A stretch of 5,101 nucleotides of DNA. Source: Flavobacteriaceae bacterium UBA5079 (lineage in GTDB: Bacteria; Bacteroidota; Bacteroidia; Flavobacteriales; Flavobacteriaceae). This document shows, one piece after another, positions 1-4,093 of this stretch. Each line of letters starts with the position of its first letter. Position 1 is the first letter of the stretch. The position numbers were made by a program, and so were the translations under genes. The stretch spans positions 1-5,101 of the forward strand of contig DIAL01000041.1 in NCBI GenBank assembly GCA_002414705.1. Direction: 5' to 3'. The notes beneath the pieces are model-generated. The model was not told the DNA's origin and ran no database searches. It saw only the letters and a list, made by a program, of their open reading frames with translations.

Positions 1-513
1 ATTGGAAGAAGAGATAGTATAGAGATTTCAGCTTCAATCATTGGAATACTTCTTTTTGGGTATTTATTATTCGAAATCCCGTTTCCTATTACTAAAGTAG
101 CTTGTGGCTTGGCAATTGCTTGGTTTATATTCGTTATTATAAAATTCAGAAAATCAAAAACACAGAACATTAAAACTGATTTTTCACTATCATTAACGGA
201 GCAACTTAACCATCAGAAAACAATGATGGTACAGCAAGCAAAACTATTAGACTCTGCTTTGTATTGGTATGCTATTACTCCTTTTATTATGAATTTTATA
301 TTCATTCTAGGGTTAGAAAACCCAACTGACTATAATTGGACTAATAATATCGCAGAAAGCTTATTACCTCTTACTTCTAATTTAAAAACAATAACGCTAA
401 TAGGTTTAGCATTATTTTATGCCTTTACGTTTTGGATAAATAAAAGAGCCTTAAACAAGGATGTAAACCCTACAATAAAGAGCATTGAAAAAATGCAGAA
501 ACAAATAAAATAA
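1..513 (+). CDS. Multi-pass membrane protein, 5' end missing
   Basis: The frame is open from base 1 to the TAA at 511-513, giving 170 visible residues, so the start lies upstream of the window. A TTG at 109 is not needed as a start because coding continues unbroken to its left. Four hydrophobic stretches are visible, at about residues 10-27, 30-48, 85-105 and 129-147. A polar, basic loop (about 49-84) separates the two pairs, and the C-terminus is basic. This layout resembles small uncharacterised membrane proteins that in Flavobacteriia often follow an ECF sigma factor gene; that is recollection of a family pattern, and no sigma factor is in view. The M23 peptidase gene starts 5 nt after the stop, so the two are probably co-transcribed. 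No catalytic motif is recognised and no function is assigned. An integral inner-membrane location is the only firm statement. Confidence 0.85.
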   Translation: MGRRDSIEISASIIGILLFGYLLFEIPFPITKVACGLAIAWFIFVIIKFRKSKTQNIKTDFSLSLTEQLNHQKTMMVQQAKLLDSALYWYAITPFIMNFIFILGLENPTDYNWTNNIAESLLPLTSNLKTITLIGLALFYAFTFWINKRALNKDVNPTIKSIEKMQKQIK

Positions 514-518
514 CAACC

Positions 519-1488
519 ATGAAACATATCTTATTTATACTAATAACCTTTTTATTTATCAATAACACTTTTGCTCAAAAAGAGGGTGAAAATATCAAAA
601 ACTGTATCAAATAATTTTCAACAAAAGTTCAATGCCAATGATTATGAAGGTATTTATACAATGTTTGCTAACGAAATGAAGAACGTTATGCCACACGAAA
701 AAATGCTAGCTTTTTTAAGCGGATTAAAATCGGAAGCTGGTGATATTAAAACAAAATCTTTTGTGAAATATGAGCAACCTAATGTTGCGTTGTACAAAAC
801 AAACTTTGAACGTATTGTAGTGGCTTTATATATTTCTGTAGATGAAAATTCAAATATAAACGGATTAATGGTAAAACCTTTTCAGGAAGAAAAATTACCA
901 AAGCTTACTCGTAATGTTTCTAAATTAAAACTGCCTTTTAATGAAGAGTGGACAGTGCTTTGGGGAGGAGATACTAAAGAATTAAATTATCACGTGATTG
1001 ATGAAGCTCAAAAAAATGCTTTTGATTTTGTTATTACCAATCCACAAGGAAAAAGCTATAAAAATGATGGAAAAAGTAATGAAGATTTTTATGCCTTTGG
1101 AAAACAACTTATAGCACCAACAGACGGAGAAGTTGTGTTAGTTGTAGATGGTGTTAAAGATAACAAACCAGGAATACCAAATCCATTATATGTTCCGGGA
1201 AATACAGTTATTATAAAAACCAAAAACAATGAATATTTGTTCTTCGCACATTTTAAACAACATTCCATTGTTGTAAAGCAAGACCAAATGGTAAAACAAG
1301 GGGATTTATTAGGTCTATGTGGAAATTCTGGAAATTCTACAGAACCACACATACATTTTCACATTCAAAATGTGGAGAATATGAATATAGCTACAGGTGC
1401 CAAATCCTACTTTGAAAATATTTTAGTAAATGGCGAGGTGAAAAAAGATTATTCCCCAGTTAAAATGGAAAAAGTAAAAAACAAATAG
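519..1488 (+). CDS. Exported M23 family metallopeptidase with DUF3887-like domain, frameshifted near N-terminus
   Basis: ATG 519 opens a clear signal peptide (MKHILFILITFLFINNTFA, then Gln), but that frame stops at 612-614. The protein body is one frame over, open from 547 to the TAG at 1486-1488, with no ATG until 661. Removing one base between about 573 and 611, for example from the A5 run at 577-581 or the G3 run at 584-586, joins the two into a protein of about 320 residues. Counting from position 571, residues 10-105 resemble a DUF3887/SnoaL-like fold. Residues 155-285 are an M23 (LytM) domain, with Asp172 in NEDFYAFG, His227 in FFAHF, the GNSGNS stretch, and His260-x-His262 in EPHIHFH. 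Members of M23 are zinc enzymes that cut peptide crosslinks in cell-wall peptidoglycan; this one would act in the periplasm. The usual His four residues before the metal-binding Asp is Lys here, so the first zinc ligand may come from elsewhere (His141 in NYHV is a candidate) or be absent. The gene may be inactive, or the shift may be a sequencing error. Confidence 0.85.
577..586 (+). other. Probable frameshift site in the M23 peptidase gene
   Basis: An A5 run (577-581) and a G3 run (584-586) lie where the signal-peptide frame and the body frame must be joined. Deleting one A reads A-Q-K-R-V-K-I-S; deleting one G reads A-Q-K-E-V-K-I-S. Both are plausible mature N-termini. The exact base cannot be fixed from one sequence. 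Confidence 0.7.
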
Positions 1489-1496
1489 AAGACTAC

Positions 1497-1530
1497 TGCT
1501 AACAACGTATCCTACACAAACACGTTGGCA
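1497..1530. repeat. Imperfect inverted repeat 9 nt after the peptidase stop
   Basis: CAACGT (1503-1508) pairs with ACGTTG (1522-1527) across a 13-base loop. TGC (1497-1499) pairs with GCA (1528-1530) with TAA bulged out. It could form an mRNA 3'-end structure for the membrane protein/peptidase unit, but no T-run follows, so it is not called a terminator. Confidence 0.5.
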
Positions 1531-1567
1531 TTAATTTTGACCCGTCCTGAGATTGACAATTATAGTA

Positions 1568-1608
1568 ATGCTCAAATAAGAGCATATTTAAAGCACTAAT
1601 TATTAGTG
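1568..1608. repeat. Hairpin and adjacent 15-base palindrome
   Basis: ATGCTC (1568-1573) and GAGCAT (1580-1585) are perfect complements around the loop AAATAA. Eight bases later CACTAAT (1594-1600), T1601 and ATTAGTG (1602-1608) form a perfect 7-1-7 palindrome. The role is unknown; mRNA stabilisation, weak termination, or a protein-binding or recombination site are all possible. Confidence 0.5.
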
Positions 1609-1810
1609 GCGTTGGAGAGAAGTCAAATTGTATAATTTAAATTAATTTTTGATTTAAAATCCATTGATATTGTATTCACGCTTTAGGATGTTTTAAAATT
1701 CGATAAATAATTATTATTGCGATCAAATTTCATCAAGAATTTAAACTCTTCATTAAATCTAAACCTCTTTAGGCTCTATCTTAATCAATAAACCCTCATA
1801 AAAAGAGCAT

Positions 1811-1870
1811 ATTAAAACGTTGTTCAACGAAGTTCGACGTCGCATTACGGCGTTTTACGACTTTAGACGT
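1811..1870. repeat. Degenerate 10-bp tandem array, six ACG triplets in exact 10-bp phase
   Basis: ACG begins at 1817, 1827, 1837, 1847, 1857 and 1867, six times with no drift in spacing. Aligned units give a loose consensus NGTTYNACGW. The stretch is much richer in CpG than the AT-rich DNA around it. Within it ACGTCG (1837-1842) can pair with CGGCGT (1848-1853), and AAAACG (1814-1819) with CGTTTT (1851-1856). The spacing is close to one helical turn, which would place all six triplets on one face of the DNA. No known repeat family is recognised. Confidence 0.5.
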
Positions 1871-1942
1871 GTAAATTGTGCTATTTTTTTGCTTTTTCAT
1901 GAATTGAAGATTATTGAAAGTATTTAACTACTTATTATTTTT

Positions 1943-1976
1943 AAAAATAAAAAAAGGACGTCTTTACGACATCCTT
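1943..1976 (-). terminator. Rho-independent terminator of the three-gene minus-strand operon
   Basis: Read on the minus strand, AAGGATGTC (plus 1976-1968) pairs with GACGTCCTT (plus 1962-1954) through nine pairs including one G-U. The loop is 5 bases, and a run of seven T, then A and five more T follows. It lies 39 nt beyond the stop of the 49-aa gene, the last gene of the operon. There is no matching T-run on the plus side, so it acts only for the minus strand. Confidence 0.88.
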
Positions 1977-2014
1977 ATGATTCAAATATTAAACTATTTC
2001 TAAATTTACAAATA

Positions 2015-2164
2015 CTATAAGCCCATCGCTTTCATATCGGTAATCATGGTCTTACTCAGTCGTAAAACCGCTGTAATACCAGCTACAATTATTAAAGCAC
2101 CCATAGTTGTATACACAATACTAGTAATTGGTAATTCCAAGGTTTCTTTTTGTTTAGTCTCCAT
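2015..2164 (-). CDS. 49-aa single-span membrane protein
   Basis: ATG (plus 2162-2164) to TAG (plus 2015-2017) encodes 49 residues. The start overlaps the end of the 66-aa gene by 11 nt in another frame, which suggests translational coupling. The protein has a polar N-terminus (METKQKETLELP), one hydrophobic segment at about residues 15-34, and a short tail with basic residues (RLSKTMITDMKAMGL). No signal-peptidase site is evident, so it should stay anchored in the membrane. It is the last gene before the terminator. The family is not recognised. Small single-span proteins in mobile elements can be exclusion proteins, toxins, holin-like proteins or phage coat/membrane proteins; nothing here decides between these. 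The overlapping start, a reading frame that closes just before the terminator, and a clean membrane segment make a real gene likely despite its size. Confidence 0.78.
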   Translation of the reverse strand: METKQKETLELPITSIVYTTMGALIIVAGITAVLRLSKTMITDMKAMGL

Positions 2165-2354
2165 GTTCTTCTTTTTTTATGAGGTTAATATTTCGCTGAC
2201 TATTACTAACTAACGTAACAGAGATAGCTATTGCTAACACAATTACGCCTCCTGCAATTATATATTTAAGCCTCGGATTGTTAACAGGCGTAGCTATGTT
2301 ATAATTTTCTTTTATGAAGCTTGGTAACTCTTCTATGGGTTTTGGTGAATTCAT
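2154..2354 (-). CDS. 66-aa single-span membrane protein
   Basis: The ATG (plus 2352-2354) overlaps the TGA of the upstream 147-aa gene in the four-base form ATGA, and the 3' end overlaps the 49-aa gene by 11 nt, so the three genes form a tight coupled operon. The N-terminal 28 residues are polar and contain three prolines in the first half (MNSPKPIEELP). One strongly hydrophobic segment follows at about residues 30-50 (YIIAGGVIVLAIAISVTLV), then a charged tail that includes KKEEHGD. There is no cleavage site typical of an exported protein. The family is not recognised. The pairing with a second tiny membrane protein suggests that the two act together in the membrane, but that is inference. 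Confidence 0.82.
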   Translation of the reverse strand: MNSPKPIEELPSFIKENYNIATPVNNPRLKYIIAGGVIVLAIAISVTLVSNSQRNINLIKKEEHGD

Positions 2355-2794
2355 CTTTTATATATTTTGATTATTGTTTCATTATGTTTAACAGAAATAT
2401 GATAGTAGTAATTATATAAATAGTGATGCGTCTTTCCGCCTGGCTCATCTACACCCACAAATGAACCTGAATCAAAACCATCTTCTTTTAAGGCTTTCAA
2501 AAAACAAGTAGCAAAATCCCCTTGTCTATAAGCTTTAAAATATTTTTTCAAAATATTATCATTATGACTTAATATCTTTTCTGCCTTTTTGCGCCTCCAA
2601 TTCTTGAGCATTCTCTTATTATGATTATAGCCAAAATCAGCGTGTTGCTTATTTAGGTATATCTGGTCTTTTCTTCTAGGCTGAAATGAATGTCCACAAC
2701 CACATTTGCAAACTACGGGAGGAATTGGTCTTGGAGGTGCTGAATACTCTGTATAACCTAACACATTACTTGTTTCTCTGTTTTCTAATTCCAT
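2351..2794 (-). CDS. 147-aa protein with Cys/His zinc-binding-like motif
   Basis: This is the first gene of the minus-strand operon; its TGA overlaps the next ATG. After a proline-rich stretch (residues 20-26, APPRPIPP) comes a Cys-x-Cys-x-Cys cluster (Cys29, Cys31, Cys33), then HSFQPRRKDQIYLNKQH with His35 and His51. The pattern resembles the common zinc knuckle CxxCGxxFxPxxxxQxYCSxxCR, with the second Cys pair replaced by Leu and His, so it may be a variant metal site; this is inference from the motif. A basic segment follows (about residues 60-68, KRMLKNWRRKK), fitting nucleic-acid contact. The C-terminal half (85-147) is rich in Tyr and His, ending HHYLYNYYYHISVKHNETIIKIYKR when read in two parts around residue 135, and is not recognised. 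A cytosolic DNA- or RNA-binding protein of phage or mobile-element type is the best guess. A -7 promoter element lies about 75 nt upstream. Confidence 0.85.
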   Translation of the reverse strand: MELENRETSNVLGYTEYSAPPRPIPPVVCKCGCGHSFQPRRKDQIYLNKQHADFGYNHNKRMLKNWRRKKAEKILSHNDNILKKYFKAYRQGDFATCFLKALKEDGFDSGSFVGVDEPGGKTHHYLYNYYYHISVKHNETIIKIYKR

Positions 2795-2840
2795 TGCTTT
2801 CTGTTTTGTTTAATTATTGTTTTCTGATATCTTTTTTTAA

Positions 2841-2863
2841 ATTATGCACTTATGTAGCATAAT
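2841..2863. promoter_or_regulatory. Operator-like dyad between the divergent genes
   Basis: ATTATGC (2841-2847) and GCATAAT (2857-2863) form a perfect 7-9-7 inverted repeat. It lies just downstream of the minus-strand -7 element, about where transcription would start, and in the space shared with the divergent regulator gene. Its position suits a repressor or activator site for the 306-aa protein. Binding is inferred, not shown. Confidence 0.5.
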
Positions 2864-2868
2864 GACAA

Positions 2869-2876
2869 CAAATATA
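2869..2876 (-). promoter_or_regulatory. Candidate -7 promoter element for the small-gene operon
   Basis: The minus strand reads TATATTTG, an exact match to the Bacteroidetes -7 consensus TAnnTTTG, 75 nt before the ATG at 2794. No TTTG -33 element is seen about 19-21 nt upstream, so the promoter is incomplete by consensus and may be weak or activator-dependent. Confidence 0.45.
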
Positions 2877-2932
2877 ATACTTTATTTTTTATTTTGAATT
2901 TTTATCATACCTTAGTGCTTTAAATTATACTT

Positions 2933-3853
2933 ATGAATGAATTAGAAATCATAGAATTAGGAAACAATATTTACAATGAAAGAGATATAAGTCCTGCACA
3001 ACTCGGTGTTACATCACGTCAAATTAATTATTGGATAGACAAGGCGGTAGTGCCATTTGTTGAAAAGCAGCAACCTAAAGCGACCGAAAACAAAAAAAGG
3101 AATACTCTAAACATCAAAACAGAAAATAAAACGAAATGGATACGTTTAAATCTATCTCAAGCGGTTTGGGTCTGTATCGTTAAAGAGTTACTCTCATTTG
3201 GGGTTTCTATTGAGCAGTTAGCAGAACTTGCTAAATCTGTTTGGCAAAAGCCAAGAGAAGACAAATATGCTGATAACGTTTTTAGCTCTCACATTAATAA
3301 TAACATACATCAAATATCTAACGAAAATATCAACCTAATAAAAAAAACTTTAGCTGATGAACTTTTAATGGAGCATCACTTTAGAACTATCATTAATCCT
3401 TTTACAGATATGGTGAAGTCTGCTTTTAAAAGAGAAACCCTTCCTCACTCTATGCTTTATGTCTCTGAAACCAATGATTATGATTTTATTATTGGTGGTA
3501 ATAAGCTAATCCTTGACTTGGGTAGTGTATACCTAAAACACCCTATGATTTGCTTACCTATGGCACCTATTATTTCTAAAGTACTAGCTGTTGACTTTGG
3601 TAATGAAAAAAAGGATTTAACTTATCTTACTCATATAGAAAAGCAAATAAGAGATATAGTAGTATTTAAAAGGCCTAAAATAATTGAAATTGCTTTTGAA
3701 GCTGAACATATAAAACCGATTACACTTACCGAACAACATAAAAGCCGTGAGGCCCTAGCAAGATATATTCTCGAGAATAAAATAGCTAAGGGCTCTAAAC
3801 TTTTAATTGACATCAGATCTCAAGACAATTATAAATTAACCCTAATTAAATAA
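2933..3853 (+). CDS. MerR-like winged-helix regulator with unrecognised C-terminal domain
   Basis: ATG 2933 is the first start in this frame and gives 306 residues. Residues 17-42 (ISPAQLGVTSRQINYWIDKA and following) look like the MerR-type helix-turn-helix, where the Val-Thr-Ser-Arg-Gln segment would be the recognition helix. Residues 68-105 (KWIRLNLSQAVWVCIVKEL, then FGVSIEQLAELAKSVW) match the wing and second helix pair of that fold, including the typical phrase 'FGVSIEQL'. A Lys/Asn-rich linker (about 46-67) separates the two and is longer than in classical MerR proteins. The C-terminal two thirds (110-306) contain no cysteines arranged for metal sensing and no recognised ligand domain; they look like an alpha/beta soluble domain. 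The gene is divergent from the small-protein operon and lies ahead of the 55-aa ORF and recombinase in the same direction, as expected for the control gene of a mobile element. DNA binding is well supported; target and signal are unknown. Confidence 0.82.
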   Translation: MNELEIIELGNNIYNERDISPAQLGVTSRQINYWIDKAVVPFVEKQQPKATENKKRNTLNIKTENKTKWIRLNLSQAVWVCIVKELLSFGVSIEQLAELAKSVWQKPREDKYADNVFSSHINNNIHQISNENINLIKKTLADELLMEHHFRTIINPFTDMVKSAFKRETLPHSMLYVSETNDYDFIIGGNKLILDLGSVYLKHPMICLPMAPIISKVLAVDFGNEKKDLTYLTHIEKQIRDIVVFKRPKIIEIAFEAEHIKPITLTEQHKSREALARYILENKIAKGSKLLIDIRSQDNYKLTLIK

Positions 3854-3896
3854 ATATGACATATTCTGTAGAACCAATGCGGTCCCTGAACATACA

Positions 3897-3925
3897 GCCC
3901 GATATAATCCTATATCGTTATGGGC
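3897..3925 (+). promoter_or_regulatory. Hairpin containing the start codon of the 55-aa ORF
   Basis: CGATATA (3900-3906) pairs perfectly with TATATCG (3911-3917) around the loop ATCC. GCC (3897-3899) can pair with GGC (3923-3925), leaving the ATG at 3920-3922 inside the structure. In the mRNA this could limit translation of the 55-aa ORF. As DNA it could instead be a protein or recombinase site. Confidence 0.45.
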
Positions 3926-4087
3926 CGAAAGTCAAAACAGGAACTTCAAGAACGACAATTATTAACTGAATCAGAAATTAAAGAATGTCTAAATGACGCT
4001 TATAAAGTAGATCTAAAAAATCTAAACGATGACTTTGCATTTAATCTTTACCAATTCACCAAACTGATCTACAATAACATTAAATAA
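3920..4087 (+). CDS. 55-aa hypothetical protein upstream of the serine recombinase
   Basis: ATG 3920 to TAA 4085-4087 encodes 55 residues, starting MGRKSKQELQERQLLTESEI. The first 20 residues are charged and helical in character, with a basic N-terminus. The rest (KECLNDAYKVDLKNLNDDF and FNLYQFTKLIYNNIK) also looks helical and ends in Lys. There is no membrane segment or signal peptide. The stop lies 6 nt before the recombinase ATG, so the two are almost certainly translated from the same mRNA. Small charged proteins next to large serine recombinases are sometimes recombination directionality factors or other accessory proteins. That is a positional argument only; no family is recognised. A 37-aa frame (3856-3969) overlaps its 5' end and is judged less likely. 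Confidence 0.62.
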   Translation: MGRKSKQELQERQLLTESEIKECLNDAYKVDLKNLNDDFAFNLYQFTKLIYNNIK

Positions 4088-4093
4088 GTAAAA

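Larger units (their letters stand above)
1489..2014. other. Gene-free intergenic stretch between peptidase gene and small-gene operon
   Basis: No frame on either strand holds a convincing gene across these 526 bases. Contents from left to right are an imperfect hairpin (1497-1530), a hairpin and a 15-base palindrome (1568-1608), an AT-rich stretch with nothing recognisable (about 1610-1800), a CpG-rich 10-bp phased array (1811-1870), another AT-rich run with a perfect palindrome at 1935-1950, and the minus-strand terminator (1943-1976). An 11-base direct repeat (AAGAGCATATT) occurs at 1578-1588 and 1803-1813. The genes to the left look chromosomal and those to the right mobile, so an element boundary may fall here. 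That is inference. Confidence 0.6.

Noticed and set aside
1089..1352. Minus-strand open frame of 87 codons inside the peptidase gene
   Set aside because: It lies wholly opposite the M23 domain, whose motifs prove the plus strand is coding; its composition (many Cys, Pro, Ser, Thr) is typical of a shadow frame.
1489..1599. In-frame continuation of 36 codons after the peptidase TAG to a TAA at 1597
   Set aside because: The peptidase domain is complete before the TAG, and the continuation crosses dyads with no recognisable protein motif. Readthrough has no support.
1497..1615. Integron attC-like site (TAACAAC near 1500 and GCGTTGG near 1609)
   Set aside because: The length would fit, but the core triplets do not match the attC consensus on either side, and the arms pair poorly when folded.
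1682..1790. Minus-strand stretch that reads as a short peptide with coding-like composition
   Set aside because: It is under 30 codons, lacks a start codon at its beginning, and is surrounded by stops; it is at most a gene remnant.
1814..1856. Plus-strand terminator formed by AAAACG/CGTTTT or ACGTCG/CGGCGT
   Set aside because: The stem is short or the loop long, only four T follow, and it is over 300 nt beyond the nearest plus-strand gene.
2892..2932. Promoter for the regulator gene (TTTG at 2893-2896 with a downstream TA-rich element)
   Set aside because: No TAnnTTTG element lies at the proper spacing, so a promoter there cannot be called from the sequence.
3631..3813. Minus-strand open frame of 60 codons inside the regulator gene
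   Set aside because: It is fully covered by the plus-strand regulator and has no promoter or neighbour supporting it.
3856..3969. 37-codon plus-strand frame starting 2 nt after the regulator stop and overlapping the 55-aa ORF
   Set aside because: The position suggests coupling, but the protein has no recognisable features, uses codons such as CGG and CCG that are rare in the neighbours, and overlaps a more plausible ORF. It might serve as a leader that opens the hairpin at 3897-3925, but this is not supported enough to annotate.
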